Assembly: GCA_023269585.1 (NCBI GenBank)
Contig: JAHFTC010000003.1
Coordinates: 28,081-92,080 of the forward strand
Direction: 5' to 3'
Length of the DNA stretch: 64,000 nucleotides
Source: Opitutaceae bacterium
GTDB lineage: Bacteria > Verrucomicrobiota > Verrucomicrobiia > Opitutales > Opitutaceae
Positions 19,318 through 28,789 of the stretch are shown one piece after another. The position numbers and the translations under genes were made by a program. Positions within the stretch are counted from its first letter, which is position 1; every line of letters starts with the position of its first letter. The notes below the pieces were generated by a model, which worked only from the letters and a program-made list of their open reading frames with translations, had not been told where the DNA came from and made no database searches.

Positions 19318-20715
19318 TTACCGCCGCTTGCCTTCCTCGCGGGCGAGGGAGGTGTCGACCAGATTGATGAAGAAGCCGAAGGCGCGTTGCGGTTGCAGGA
19401 GCACGTTGCCGAGCTGGATCGTTTCCCGCGGCCCCGCCGGATACTCGAAACGGCGCAGCCGCAGCACCATGCCGCCCATGCTCACGAGCACGAAGCCGAA
19501 GAACACGAGGAACCAGCTCCGGTCCATGCCGGGCGTGGCGCCGCCGGTCTTGAGCACCAGCCCCCACAACACCGGCCCGAGTCCGCTGAAGAACGATGTC
19601 GACGCGCTGTAGACCGAGAGCACCAGCGGGCGGTTCTCGTCGGGCACGATTGAGGGCAGGTAGTTCGGATACGTCGCCGCCCACAGCGTGTAGCCCAGCC
19701 CGATCGCGAGGAACACGAACGGCATGTATGCGTGGGCGTCGAACCGGAACGCCAGCAGCGCCAGCCAGAACAACGCCACCGCGCTGTACACGAGCGGCGC
19801 CGCGAAAAAGAACGGCCGCGGGCCGTGCCGGTCGAGTTCGCCGCGCACCAGCCACGCCATGAGCATCACGCCCGTGTACTGCATGGTCGTGAACAGCACC
19901 ACGTCGCCCGGCGAGATGTGGGCCTCGACGCGCAGGAAGTAGATGCAGAACGGCGCGATCGCCGTCGTTGCGAATCCGTACCAGCACGACGCCCACAGGA
20001 ACGCGCGGTACCGGCTCGGGCGGAAGAAGACCCCCGGCGCCGCGCGCACGATCTCCCGCAGGCTGATCGCCGCCGGTTTCTCGGTGTCGGGCATGCGCCG
20101 CAGCGCGAGGTAGCTCAACGCCGCGCCGACGAACGCCACCACATAGGCGACCATGAACGCCTCGAAACGGGGCAACGTCTTGAAGAGGATCGCGCACAGC
20201 ACCAGCACCCCCACGCCCGCGATGCTCGACGTGAGCTGCTCCGACGCGAAGTAGTGCCCGCGGATCTTCTCCGGCAGCAGTTTGTAGAGCCACGGCAACC
20301 ACGCGCAGCTCCCGAGCGAGCGGCAGAAGGTGAAGCCGAACACGCTGGCGATCATCACCCACACCATCCACGGCGCCGCGCGCCCGTCGCGCCCGAGGTA
20401 CGCCAGCGCGATGCACGGCAGCAGGAACAGCGCGCGCAGCCCCCAGCCCGAGAGCATCATCCGCCGGAACCCGAACCGCGGCAGGAGCGAGGTCGAGAGC
20501 ACCTGGATCGGCGTCATCAGGTACACGAACGCGAAGCACAGCCCGACCTGGAAGGCGTCGCCGCCGAGTCCCTCGACCAGCAGCACCATCGGCGTGCCCA
20601 GCGCGATCTGCCAATTCAGCGCGTTGAAGAACGAGAAGACCAGCGCCGGCCGATACGCCCGCTGGACCTCGGGCGGGATCGCGGGAACCGGGGACTGTGA
20701 GTTGGCGGACGGCAT
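19318..20715 (-). CDS. MFS transporter
   Basis: 465-residue inner-membrane protein with about 12 hydrophobic helices in two halves. The N-terminal half begins RPALVFSFFNALNWQIALGT; a cytoplasmic loop around residues 215-240 (RRMPDTEKPAAISLRE) separates the halves. It resembles the MFS branch of permeases found in Verrucomicrobiota and Planctomycetes, but no substrate-specific motif is recognised. ATG at 20715 is used; the first helix starts at residue 25. The mutL gene follows 259 bases downstream on the same strand with repeats between, so separate transcription is likely. Confidence 0.85.
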   Translation of the reverse strand: MPSANSQSPVPAIPPEVQRAYRPALVFSFFNALNWQIALGTPMVLLVEGLGGDAFQVGLCFAFVYLMTPIQVLSTSLLPRFGFRRMMLSGWGLRALFLLPCIALAYLGRDGRAAPWMVWVMIASVFGFTFCRSLGSCAWLPWLYKLLPEKIRGHYFASEQLTSSIAGVGVLVLCAILFKTLPRFEAFMVAYVVAFVGAALSYLALRRMPDTEKPAAISLREIVRAAPGVFFRPSRYRAFLWASCWYGFATTAIAPFCIYFLRVEAHISPGDVVLFTTMQYTGVMLMAWLVRGELDRHGPRPFFFAAPLVYSAVALFWLALLAFRFDAHAYMPFVFLAIGLGYTLWAATYPNYLPSIVPDENRPLVLSVYSASTSFFSGLGPVLWGLVLKTGGATPGMDRSWFLVFFGFVLVSMGGMVLRLRRFEYPAGPRETIQLGNVLLQPQRAFGFFINLVDTSLAREEGKRR

Positions 20716-20768
20716 GGAAACGCAGCGCGAACAAGAACGGGCGGAGGAAGACGGAGAAGGAAAATCTG

Positions 20769-20870
<102 letters not shown>

Positions 20871-20954
20871 CAGCTATCCCTCGAAATACCTCATCTGCGC
20901 ACGCCCCTCCTCGGTTACGCCGGGCCGGAAAGGCGGGCCTCGGATGGAGAACTC

Positions 20955-21030
20955 CGGAATCCGTGCATTCTGTGCATTCGGTGGTCCAACCTTCCGGAAT
21001 CTCGACCACAGATTGCACGGAGTGCACGGA
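20955..21030. repeat. TGCATTC/GTGCACGGA dyad
   Basis: TCCGTGCATTCTGTGCATTC and, inverted about 50 bases on, TTGCACGGAGTGCACGGA with ACCACAG inside. It is a divergent relative of the CACAGAG family in layout. Confidence 0.5.
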
Positions 21031-21238
21031 ATCAAACCGTGAAAGGTCAGTTACTACGGCTCTGCCGCGCCGGGTTCGGAGTTCCGATCGCGGAGTGCGC
21101 GAACCCAATTGAGCACGGAAGCGACCGACAGAAGGAAACGAAGGTCACGAGGAGAACAAACACCCCTGCGCTCACGCTTGCGACGGAGGGGACGGTTTTA
21201 CGCCCGCCAGTCAGATCGTTTGGCGCGGGAGGCCAGCA

Positions 21239-21335
21239 CCAGGAATGGAAAGGCAGGAACAGAACTTCACCACAGAGGGCACGGAGGTCGAACCTCCTCC
21301 GGTCTCTGTGCACTCCGTGTTCTCTGTGGTTAAAA
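21239..21335. repeat. CACAGAG composite repeat
   Basis: CAGGAATGGAAAGGCAGGAA prefix, TTCACCACAGAGGGCACGGA left arm and GTGTTCTCTGTGGTTA right arm. Third copy within 2.2 kb. Confidence 0.72.
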
Positions 21336-21460
21336 ATCCGGGTTTGGAAATCTGACCCAAGGAATGACGCCCGCCGAATCCCGCTCCGCCCTTGCCCTCA
21401 CGACGCATCGCGTCTCAGCTTCCCGCACTCGCCCCCCGCGCAACCCTCGTTTGCCCGGCC

Positions 21461-22603
21461 ATGAAATCCGCGAAAACCGCTCGCACATTGCGGCTGCCTA
21501 CCGGCTACGCCGTCTGGATCACTGCGTTGAAGGCGCGCGTCCGTTCCGCCCAGTTCGTCGCCGCCGCCCGCGTCAATCACGAGCTGCTGCGGCTCTACTG
21601 GGATATCGGCACAGCGCTGATGGAGGCGCAGGCGCACGAAGGCTGGGGCGCCGCCATCATCCCGCGGCTTGCCCGCGATCGTCATGCGGAGTTTCCGGAG
21701 ATGCAGGGATTCTCCGTGCGCAACTTGAAGTATATGTTGCGCTTTGCCCGCGAGAACGGAGCGCCGCCAAAAGTGCAGCAGGCTGCTGCACTTTTGGCCG
21801 GTAATAAGAATTCGGTGGCAATTGTGCCACCGCCTGCGGCACAATTGCACGCCGTCGCCCCGTCGATTGTGCAGCAGCCTGCTGCACTTTTGCCATGGGG
21901 CCATCATCTCCTCCTCATGGACAAGGTGAAGGACCGCGCCGCGCGGGCGTGGTACATGCGGGCCGCCGTCGACAACGGTTGGAGCCGCTCCGTGCTCGCC
22001 GTGCAGATCGAGCAGCGCGCCCACCGCCGGGCCGGCAAGGCGGTGACAAACTTCGCCGCCACACTCCCACCGCCGCAGTCCGACCTCGCGCAGCAGACGC
22101 TGCGCGATCCCTACATCTTCGACTTCCTCACACTCTCCACCGCGGCGCGCGAGCGCGAGCTGGAGCAGGGGTTGATCGACCACGTGCAGCAGTTCCTCGT
22201 CTCCCTCGGCGCGGGCTTCGCGTTCGTCGGCCGGCAGGTGCATCTGGAAGTCGGCGGCGAGGACTACTACCTCGATCTGCTCTTCTATCACCTGAAGCTG
22301 CGGTGCTTCGTCGTGATCGACCTGAAGGCCCGCGAGTTCACGCCCGAGGCGGCGGGGAAAATGAACTTCTATCTCTCGGCCGTCGACGACCGGCTCCGCC
22401 ACCGCGACGACCAGCCCAGCATCGGCCTGCTGCTCTGCCGCGGGAAGAGCCGCCTCACCGTCGAGTACGCCCTGCGCGACGTGAAGAAACCCATCGGCGT
22501 CGCCGAGTGGCGCACCCGCCTCGTCGCCTCGCTGCCCAAGAACCTCCGCTCGAGCCTCCCCACCGTGGCGGAGATCGAGGCCGAACTGGCGAAGCAGCGA
22601 TAA
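21461..22603 (+). CDS. YhcG-family PDDEXK nuclease (DUF1016)
   Basis: 380-residue protein with the N-terminal DUF1016 helical domain (VNHELLRLYWDIG, FSVRNLKYMLRFA, LPWGHHLLLMDKVKD, RAWYMRAAVDNGWSRSVL) and a C-terminal PDDEXK-like nuclease domain with GGEDYYLDLLFYHLKLRCF and VVIDLKA as the acidic and Lys motif. YhcG proteins are often near restriction or mobile genes; here it stands alone in a repeat-rich region. The middle (about residues 103-145) is an unusual Ala/Gln-rich stretch made by palindromic repeats that duplicate the VQQ-AALL segment normally preceding LPWGHH. ATG 21461 chosen from the family N-terminus. Confidence 0.87.
   Translation: MKSAKTARTLRLPTGYAVWITALKARVRSAQFVAAARVNHELLRLYWDIGTALMEAQAHEGWGAAIIPRLARDRHAEFPEMQGFSVRNLKYMLRFARENGAPPKVQQAAALLAGNKNSVAIVPPPAAQLHAVAPSIVQQPAALLPWGHHLLLMDKVKDRAARAWYMRAAVDNGWSRSVLAVQIEQRAHRRAGKAVTNFAATLPPPQSDLAQQTLRDPYIFDFLTLSTAARERELEQGLIDHVQQFLVSLGAGFAFVGRQVHLEVGGEDYYLDLLFYHLKLRCFVVIDLKAREFTPEAAGKMNFYLSAVDDRLRHRDDQPSIGLLLCRGKSRLTVEYALRDVKKPIGVAEWRTRLVASLPKNLRSSLPTVAEIEAELAKQR
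21768..21893. repeat. Palindromic repeats inside the YhcG gene
   Basis: AAAGTGCAGCAGGCTGCTGC(ACTTT) at about 21768-21796 is a near-perfect palindrome; GTGCAGCAGCCTGCTGCACT recurs at about 21869. Between them, GGTGGCAATTGTGCCACC is a perfect palindrome. All are in frame in the coding sequence. Confidence 0.75.
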
Positions 22604-22903
22604 TCATTCCCGATGGTGCCCTGAAGAACGAGAGCTCCAACGCCGGCTGGGACAGGAGACCGGCAGGCGATCCGTTCTCCGCGCGCTCTGCGTCTCCGCG
22701 TGAGACAATGTTTCGGAGCGGTGGCACGCGGAGGCGCGGAGACCGCGGAGATGGGACCCGCCCATGCGCTTTACGCCCGCCCACAAATTGCCTCACGGCC
22801 TGCCGGACAACTCGTGCCCGCCAACTCCTCACCGCATTCCGCGGAATCGGAAGGCGACAGAAGGGAACGAAGGTCACGAAGGACGGAGGAGGTCCGTCGC
22901 GAT
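22604..22903. other. Intergenic region with a CGCGGAG dyad
   Basis: About 300 bases between convergent genes. TCCGCGCGCTCTGCGTCTCC (from 22677) pairs with inverted GCGGAGGCGCGGAGACCGCG (around 22730-22750). No coding sequence is recognised. Confidence 0.5.
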
Positions 22904-23335
22904 TCACTTCTCCATCTTTGCCAACACCAACGGGCCTCCGGGAATCGAAATCAGCGGAACCGTTTCACTCTGCAAAACGAGCCGTCCGCGAAGCCTGAGC
23001 ACCCTCAATTTCGCGCAATAATACGGAAGAAAGTTCGGTCCATCAGCGGCGCCATGGACAGTAGTCGCAAGCTCCACCAGTCCATTCTGGAAGGTCCAGG
23101 TTCCCTCATCTTTTCCGAAGATGTCATGGTTCATCACCTGATGCGTGAGCGTGTAGGTGAAATCCGGGCGGAGATCGATCCCTACCAACTCATCATACCC
23201 TGTCGGTACGGGCACTGAGCCGTAGAAGCCCGGAATCTCGGAATGGAGTACGGGCTTCGTTGCACAGCTAGCGAACAACAGCACGGAGACCAAAAACGCG
23301 ACGACTCGGCAAAACCACATCGGACGGATCTTCAT
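22904..23335 (-). CDS. Hypothetical lipoprotein
   Basis: 143 residues with a lipoprotein signal: basic start, hydrophobic VVAFLVSVLLF and lipobox FASC, so Cys24 should be the lipidated residue. The mature part contains GTWTFQNGLVEL, suggestive of a small beta-sheet lipocalin-like or META-type fold, but I do not recognise the family. Composition is lower in GC than its neighbours (many AAA/TTT-rich codons), so recent acquisition is possible. A purine-rich GGAAGAGC just before ATG is one of the few plausible ribosome-binding sites in this window. Confidence 0.7.
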   Translation of the reverse strand: MKIRPMWFCRVVAFLVSVLLFASCATKPVLHSEIPGFYGSVPVPTGYDELVGIDLRPDFTYTLTHQVMNHDIFGKDEGTWTFQNGLVELATTVHGAADGPNFLPYYCAKLRVLRLRGRLVLQSETVPLISIPGGPLVLAKMEK

Positions 23336-23396
23336 GCTCTTCCTTCGTTCACTTTGTTACCTTCTGTCGCTTCCGATTCCGACCTTCACGCGCCCC

Positions 23397-24800
23397 TCAC
23401 TCCGCCAGCGCTTTGCGCCAGCGGGAGAGTTGCTGCTTCACCTGCTTGGGCGAGGGCATGCCGGTGCCGCGGCGGGCGAGCATCGCGCGGCCGAGGTTGA
23501 ACACCGTCGGCCAGTCCTTCGCGAATTCCTGGTGGATCTTCTGCGCCTCCTCCTGCGGCACCTCGGGCAGCGGCACGCCGAGGCCCTCGGCGCATTTCAC
23601 GAGCGCGCCCACGGCGTGGTGCGCATCGCGGAACGGCACGCCGCGGTCGACGAGGTAGTCGGCGAGGTCGGTCGCGAGCAGGAGCGGATCAGCCACCGCG
23701 TCGGCGCAGGCGTCGGCGCGCACCTTCGCGCCGGCCAGCGTGCCGGCGAGCACCTCGGCGCAGATCACGAGCGTGTCGTGGCTGTCGAAGAGCGGCGGCT
23801 TGTCCTCCTGCAGGTCGCGGTTGTAGGTGAGCGGCAGGCCCTTCACGAGGACGAGCAACGTCTGGAGGTTGCCCACGAGGCGGCCGCTCTTGCCGCGGAG
23901 CAGCTCGGCGGCGTCGGGGTTCTTCTTCTGCGGCATCAGGCTGGAGCCCGTGCAGAAGGCGTCGGGCAGGTCGATGAAGCGGAATTCGGCCGAGCTCCAG
24001 AGGATGAGATCCTCGGCGATGCGCGAGAAGTGCACACCGGCGATGGCGGCGGCGGACGCAAACTCGAGGAAGAGATCGCGGTCGGCGACTGTATCCATGC
24101 TGTTGGGCGTGACCTGCGGGCGGCCCTTGGCGTCGACGAAGCCGAGCTGTTTCGCCACGAACTCGCGGTCGATGGGCAGCGTGGTGCCGGCGATCGCGCC
24201 CGCGCCGAGCGGGCAGACGTTGGCGTGCTCCGCCACTTCCTCGAAGCGGCGCACATCGCGCCCGACCATCTCGACCCAGGCGAGCAGGTGGTGCGCGATC
24301 GAGACCGGCTGCGCGCGCTGGAGGTGCGTGTAACCGGGGATGTAGATGTCCTGGTGCAGGTGGCCGAGGTCGACGAGCACGCGTTGGAGCGCGCGCAGGC
24401 GCACGGCGATCTCGCGGCAGGCGTGCTTGAAATAGAGCCGCATGTCCGTCGCCACTTGGTCGTTACGGCTGCGGGCGGTGTGGAGCTTGGCGGCGGCGGG
24501 CACGCGCTGCTTGAGGGCGTGCTCGATGTTCATGTGCACGTCCTCGAGCTTCGTGTCCCACACGAACTTGCCCGTCTCGATTTCGGCGAGGACGGCGTCG
24601 AGGCCCTTGTGGATGGCGTCGCGCTCAGCCGGCGAGAGGATGCCGACGTGCGCCAGCATGGCCGAGTGGGCCTTGCTGCCCGCGATGTCGAACGGCGCGA
24701 GGCGCTGGTCGAACGACACGGACTCGCTGAAGCGGAGCATCAAGTCGGCGGGACCGCTGGAGAAGCGACCGCCCCAGGTGGCTTGGGAGGCTTTGGCCAT
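23397..24800 (-). CDS. argH: Argininosuccinate lyase
   Basis: 467-residue lyase of the fumarase/aspartase superfamily; splits argininosuccinate to arginine and fumarate, the last step of arginine synthesis. Motifs: [20 protein letters not shown] at the start, [20 protein letters not shown], and the signature [12 protein letters not shown] containing the catalytic Ser loop. Length is standard. ATG 24800 gives the canonical N-terminus ([13 protein letters not shown]). It lies 56 bases downstream of an epimerase gene on the same strand. Arginine feeds ornithine and thus the polyamine genes near 56 kb, but there is no physical linkage. Confidence 0.97.
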   Translation of the reverse strand: MAKASQATWGGRFSSGPADLMLRFSESVSFDQRLAPFDIAGSKAHSAMLAHVGILSPAERDAIHKGLDAVLAEIETGKFVWDTKLEDVHMNIEHALKQRVPAAAKLHTARSRNDQVATDMRLYFKHACREIAVRLRALQRVLVDLGHLHQDIYIPGYTHLQRAQPVSIAHHLLAWVEMVGRDVRRFEEVAEHANVCPLGAGAIAGTTLPIDREFVAKQLGFVDAKGRPQVTPNSMDTVADRDLFLEFASAAAIAGVHFSRIAEDLILWSSAEFRFIDLPDAFCTGSSLMPQKKNPDAAELLRGKSGRLVGNLQTLLVLVKGLPLTYNRDLQEDKPPLFDSHDTLVICAEVLAGTLAGAKVRADACADAVADPLLLATDLADYLVDRGVPFRDAHHAVGALVKCAEGLGVPLPEVPQEEAQKIHQEFAKDWPTVFNLGRAMLARRGTGMPSPKQVKQQLSRWRKALAE

Positions 24801-24856
24801 GCGCGAGAAGCAACGCGCCGCCCTCCGGCGAGGCAACGGGAAAGGTGGCGGGGCGA

Positions 24857-25885
24857 CTACTGGGAGCCGGCGGGCTGGCGGCGCAGGAGGGCGATGTAAT
24901 CCTCGAGCCCGGCGGCCATCGTGACGCGTGGCTCGTAGCCGAGGTCGCGGCGGGCGGCCTCGATCGAGAACCAGTGGTCGGTGGCGAGCTCCTTGGCGGC
25001 GAACCGTGTCATCGGCGGTTCGCCCTCGAGCGGGAACAGGGTCCAGAGCGCCTCGCACACCGCCCCGGCGGCGACGGCCGCACGGCGGGAGACGCGGCGA
25101 TGGATCGGCATCGCGCCGAGGCGCAGGAGCAGGTCGTTGATCCACGGCCACAGGGCGACCGGTTCGCCGTTGGTGATGAAATACGCGCGACCGGCGGCGG
25201 GTGCCACGGGCGCGACCAGGGCGCGTTCGGCGAGCAGGTGGGCGTCGACGACGTTGTCGATGTGCGTGAGATCGACCCGGTTTTCGCCGGTGCCGACGAT
25301 GCGCAGGCGCCCGGCGCGGGCGAGGGCGACGACGCGGGGCACGAGGTGATGGTCGCCCGGCCCCCAGACCAGGTGCGGGCGCAGCGCGACGGTGCGGAAC
25401 CCGGGCGCGTTGGCGGCGGCGACGCGGCGCTCGGCCTCGGCCTTGGAGGTAGGATACGCGCAGGGCGCGACGGTGCAGAGCGGCGCGGCTTCGTCGGCTC
25501 CGCGCAGGTCGCCGCCGGAGTAGACGACGCTGGGCGAGCTCGTGTACACGAAGCGCGGGACGCCGGCGGCGCGGGCGGCGGCGAGGAGGTTGGCCGTGCC
25601 CACGACATTGACGGCGTGGAACTCGCGCGCCGGCCCCCACACGCCGACGCGGGCGGCGACGTGGAAAACCGAATTCACTCCCGCGCAGGCGCGGGCGAGC
25701 GCGGCGCGGTCGGCGAGTTCGCCCAGGACGATCTCGACTCCGCGGGCCTCGAGAGCCGGCAACGGCCGCCGGCTGAAGGCGCGCACGCGGCGGCCGTCGG
25801 CGAGGAGGCGTTCGACGAGTTTGCCGCCGACAAAGCCGCTGGCGCCGGTGACGAGAACGGGGGAGGAGTCGCTGGAGGTCTGCAC
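24857..25885 (-). CDS. NAD-dependent epimerase/dehydratase (extended SDR, 3-beta-HSD-like)
   Basis: 342-residue Rossmann-fold oxidoreductase. [19 protein letters not shown] is the NAD(P)-binding TGxxGxxG motif near the N-terminus; [12 protein letters not shown] gives the catalytic Ser and the YPTSKAEAE motif the YxxxK pair; [10 protein letters not shown] follows. The layout is that of NAD-dependent sterol/nucleotide-sugar SDRs such as OleD-like 3-beta-HSD enzymes; substrate not determinable. The start is inferred as GTG at 25885, because homology begins about eight residues later and the upstream in-frame ATGs would add a Pro/Arg-rich stretch encoded by palindromic repeats. Confidence 0.82.
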   Translation of the reverse strand: MQTSSDSSPVLVTGASGFVGGKLVERLLADGRRVRAFSRRPLPALEARGVEIVLGELADRAALARACAGVNSVFHVAARVGVWGPAREFHAVNVVGTANLLAAARAAGVPRFVYTSSPSVVYSGGDLRGADEAAPLCTVAPCAYPTSKAEAERRVAAANAPGFRTVALRPHLVWGPGDHHLVPRVVALARAGRLRIVGTGENRVDLTHIDNVVDAHLLAERALVAPVAPAAGRAYFITNGEPVALWPWINDLLLRLGAMPIHRRVSRRAAVAAGAVCEALWTLFPLEGEPPMTRFAAKELATDHWFSIEAARRDLGYEPRVTMAAGLEDYIALLRRQPAGSQ

Positions 25886-25971
25886 GCGGGGCGGAGGCTT
25901 GCGGGAGCCGGCGCGGGTTTCAAACCCGGAGCACGGCGCCCCATTTCGCGCGAACGGCGGGGCAAAGACGC

Positions 25972-26163
25972 AGAATCGTGTCCGACCGCGACAGAGATTT
26001 GCGTCCTCTGGCTCGCAGTCACTCGACACCTGCCCGAGCGCAGGACGCAGAATTGTGTCCGACCGTGACAGGGATTTGCGTCTTTTGGGGCCGGGGTGGG
26101 CCTCGGTGCCGTGGGGCACAGCACGCATTTCTGTTCCGATCGGAACACGATTTTGTGCTGTGG
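25972..26163. repeat. Three ~48-bp imperfect palindromes
   Basis: Copies at about 25972-26012, 26042-26082 and 26117-26163. The first two begin GACGCAGAAT and end ATTTGCGTC with core GTGTCCGACCG; the third uses the same layout with CAGCACGCATTTCTGTTCCG and inverted ATTTTGTGCTG. Each can fold into a long stem. Confidence 0.7.
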
Positions 26164-26438
26164 CTGGGAGCCGAACTGGGGGCCGGAGCTCGGCCCTGTG
26201 GGGCGACCGGGCTGCTGGGGGGCGCACTGCCGGATGCGAGCGCGGTGCAGGACGGGGCGGTCTGAAGACGCGCCCTACGGGGTGCGGGCGCGCCGGCCTG
26301 CCGCGCTTCCGGCGGTTTTCCCGCAGCGAGTCGCAGGCTCGGCGGACGGGGTCTCGGCGCGACGCGGGGCGGAAGCGAGACGCTTCTGTCCGGGCGTTGC
26401 GCGGAGGGCCGCGGCTCCTGCCCGCCGCGCAACGCAGC

Positions 26439-26464
26439 AGGGCCGGTCGCGAACGACCGGCCCT
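26439..26464. terminator. Strong hairpin downstream of nrfA
   Basis: GGGCCGGTCG-CGAA-CGACCGGCCC is a perfect 10-base stem with a tetraloop, 49 bases beyond the nrfA stop. There is no U-tract on either strand, so it may act as a 3-prime stabiliser rather than an intrinsic terminator. Confidence 0.5.
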
Positions 26465-26512
26465 GGGTGTAGCGCAGAACAGCAGGCGCGCTGGCCTGTC
26501 TTGGTGGGAGGG

Positions 26513-27943
26513 TTACGGTTGCGCCGGCACCGGCGCCGCCGCGGTGGGCTGAGCGGCCGGGGGCGGGAGCAGCGCGCGCACGGCCTTCTGGCCCTTGCGG
26601 CTGAAATCGATGGATTCGCCGAGGATGCGGGCGGCCTCGTCGGGCGCGTGGAAGCCGGTGGAGTTCTCGGCCTCGACGAAGTCGAAGTAGAACTGCGCCT
26701 TGCGCTGGAACTCGCGGCCATCCTTGAGCTGCTCGTCGGAGGCGCCGGCGGCCTTCGCGGACTTGAGGTCGTCGATGAGGTCCATGAGGGCGTCCATGGC
26801 GACGTTGCGCAGGTTGTGGAAGCGGGTCTGGATCGTCTCGACGCGGTCCTTGAGCTCGGCCTCGGACCATTTGTGGCAGGTCTGGCAGGCGCGGTTGATG
26901 TCGAGCAGCGGGGAGCGCACGTGGTGGCTGCTGATCTTGTGGGCGCCCTCGCGCTTATAGGGCATGTGGCAGTCGGCGCAGGCGACGCCGCTGCGGGCGT
27001 GGATGCCCTGGCTCCACAGTTCGAATTCGGGGTGCTGGGCCTTGAGGGCGGGGGCGCCGGTGTCCTTGTGTGTCCAGTCCTTGAATCCGACTTGGTCGTA
27101 GTAGGCGAGCATCTGCTCGACCTTGGTGCCGTTGTGCCAAGGGTACGTCAGTTTCTTCTCGGCGCCCTTGAAATAGTATTCCACGTGGCACTGGCCGCAG
27201 ACGAAGCTGCGCATCTCCTGGCGGGTGGCGTCGCGGTTGACGTCGTAGTCCTTCACGCCCTGGGCGGCCTTGAGGTTGCGCATGCCCTCCATGAAGGCCG
27301 GGCGGGTGATGCGCAGGGCCATCGTCTGCGAGTCGTGGCAGTCGATGCAGGCGACGGGGTGTTCGACGTGCGTGGCGGCCTCGGCGTAGGGCATGGCGCT
27401 GATCTTCTCGAAGCCCTTCTGGAGGTCGCCGTCGCCGATTTTTTTGTACGCGGTGTACGTCGAGGCGTGGCAGTTGAGGCACGCGCCGGGCTGTTTCACG
27501 ACCTTCTGGCGGTCGGTGATGGTCTGGTCGCTGAGCATGTAGGCGTGGCCGCGTTCCTCGCGGAAATCGGCGGCGAAGGCGTAGCCGGCCCACATCTTCT
27601 TCAGGCGCGGGTCCTCCTCGATCTTCGACTGGGCGACGGTGGCGCGGGGGTCATCGGCCGTCGGGGTGCGCGGGAGCGCCTCGCTGCCGCCGTAACGCGT
27701 GCGCTCCTGGTCGACGGTGCGCTTGTAGTCGTCGTACTGCAGCGGGAAGTTCTTACCCCAGACGGCGGGGTCGGTGGTGTCGTCGGTGAGTTCGACGACC
27801 TTGAAGAAGGGATTCTTCGCTTCCTGTTTGCGCTCGAAGATGTTGAGCAGCAGGGCGAGGGCGCCGACGGCGACGAGCGCGGCGGCGGTGGCGGCGAGGA
27901 GGAAGCGGGCGACGGAGCCGCGGCGGGGCGAGGAGGGGTTCAT
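26513..27943 (-). CDS. nrfA: Ammonia-forming cytochrome c nitrite reductase, catalytic subunit
   Basis: 476-residue pentahaem enzyme reducing nitrite to ammonium in the periplasm, with an N-terminal signal/anchor helix (residues 12-34). Haem motifs: CLNCH 155-159, CIDCH 199-203, CGQCH 249-253, CADCH 322-326, CQTCH 353-357. Active-site context is present: Arg131 in ERGHAYML, VEYYF after haem 3, and HPEFELWSQGIH before haem 4. The first (catalytic) haem site is CXXCH rather than the classical CXXCK, so a His ligand would replace the Lys. Downstream of nrfH (122-base gap), which should deliver electrons from menaquinol. A Pro/Ala-rich tail ends the protein. Confidence 0.95.
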   Translation of the reverse strand: MNPSSPRRGSVARFLLAATAAALVAVGALALLLNIFERKQEAKNPFFKVVELTDDTTDPAVWGKNFPLQYDDYKRTVDQERTRYGGSEALPRTPTADDPRATVAQSKIEEDPRLKKMWAGYAFAADFREERGHAYMLSDQTITDRQKVVKQPGACLNCHASTYTAYKKIGDGDLQKGFEKISAMPYAEAATHVEHPVACIDCHDSQTMALRITRPAFMEGMRNLKAAQGVKDYDVNRDATRQEMRSFVCGQCHVEYYFKGAEKKLTYPWHNGTKVEQMLAYYDQVGFKDWTHKDTGAPALKAQHPEFELWSQGIHARSGVACADCHMPYKREGAHKISSHHVRSPLLDINRACQTCHKWSEAELKDRVETIQTRFHNLRNVAMDALMDLIDDLKSAKAAGASDEQLKDGREFQRKAQFYFDFVEAENSTGFHAPDEAARILGESIDFSRKGQKAVRALLPPPAAQPTAAAPVPAQP

Positions 27944-28065
27944 GGCAGTGGACGGTGAGCGGTGGACAGTGGTCGGTGGCCGAAGGCCGCGGAAGGCGAG
28001 TGGCGAGGAGCGAGGGCGGAGTCCGGGTAACCTGCTACTTGGTACGTGTTACTTGTTTCGTTGCT

Positions 28066-28518
28066 TCACTTCATGTGGCCGACGTGGCCATGGCAGTGGA
28101 GGCAGGAGAGTCCGGCGGCATTGGCGTGCGGGGAGGCGAGGTCGGCGGCGAGGTCGGAGTGGCAGCGGCGGCAGGCGTTCTCGGTGATGCGGCGGCTGAC
28201 TGCACGGGCCTGGATATTCTCCGGGTAGGTGCCGGTGGTGAAGTAGAAGGAGTGCCAGAAGCCGTTTTCGGCCTTGGTGGCGTACTTGCCGAGGAGGTTG
28301 TGCGGGGTGTGGCAGTCGTTGCAGGTCGCCACGGAATGGTGACTCGACTTGAGCCAACCGGAGTACTGGTTCTCCATCACGTGGCAGTTGGCGCACGCGC
28401 GCGGGTCGTTGGAGAGGTAGGAATAGCCCTTGGCGTAGACGAACGTGTACGCGCCGACCCCGAGGGCCAGACCGATGAGGCCCCCGAGCAACGTGCCGGA
28501 AATCACGTTCGCTTTCAT
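28066..28518 (-). CDS. nrfH: Cytochrome c nitrite reductase small subunit, NapC/NirT family
   Basis: 150-residue tetrahaem membrane quinol dehydrogenase. One N-terminal transmembrane helix (residues 5-28) is followed by CANCH (42-46), CNDCH (66-70), CRRCH (116-120) and CLHCH (139-143). It would take electrons from menaquinol to NrfA on the outer face of the inner membrane. ATG 28518 is chosen because it starts just before the anchor helix; a longer frame would read through the promoter and the FNR-type box. First gene of nrfHA. Confidence 0.94.
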   Translation of the reverse strand: MKANVISGTLLGGLIGLALGVGAYTFVYAKGYSYLSNDPRACANCHVMENQYSGWLKSSHHSVATCNDCHTPHNLLGKYATKAENGFWHSFYFTTGTYPENIQARAVSRRITENACRRCHSDLAADLASPHANAAGLSCLHCHGHVGHMK

Positions 28519-28573
28519 GGGAAGGAATCGTCGGCCGGGTGCGCTGGGGGGCAAGGGCGCGGGCCGCGGGAGA

Positions 28574-28587
28574 TTGATGTGGGTCAA
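28574..28587 (-). promoter_or_regulatory. FNR/DNR-type box upstream of nrfH
   Basis: TTGAT-GTGG-GTCAA matches the consensus TTGAT-N4-ATCAA at 9 of 10 positions. Its centre is about 62 bases before the nrfH ATG, suitable for activation by the Crp/Fnr protein encoded next door. No convincing -10 is visible in the GC-rich stretch that follows. Confidence 0.65.
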
Positions 28588-28651
28588 ACCAATGGTGGCT
28601 TTTCGCCGTTTAGCGAAGGCGAAAGCGCGCCGCGCCCAACGCCGGCGCCCG

Positions 28652-28705
28652 GGCGAAACGTACATTTCCGTGATACGGTCGCATCACGGAAATGTACGTT
28701 TCGCC
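28652..28705. repeat. Long perfect palindrome with ACGGTCG core
   Basis: 23-base arms (GGCGAAACGTACATTTCCGT..., inverted on the right) around ACGGTCGC, with no mismatches. The inner CGTGATACGGTCG is shared with the palindrome at 51712. Located between the nrfH promoter and the end of the Crp/Fnr gene. Confidence 0.85.
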
Positions 28706-28789
28706 TCGGCGGACCCGGGGGTGGCGGGTGGATGCGGGGTGCCGTTGGCGGGGCGGGATCGCGTCCGGCGGGGCGTGTGGACGGTGGCC

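Larger units (their letters stand above)
25886..26512. other. Intergenic region with three related palindromes and a hairpin
   Basis: 627 bases between nrfA and the epimerase gene. No gene is supported. It contains the three palindromes at 25972-26163 and a strong hairpin at 26439-26464; the rest is GC-rich and featureless to my eye. Confidence 0.55.
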
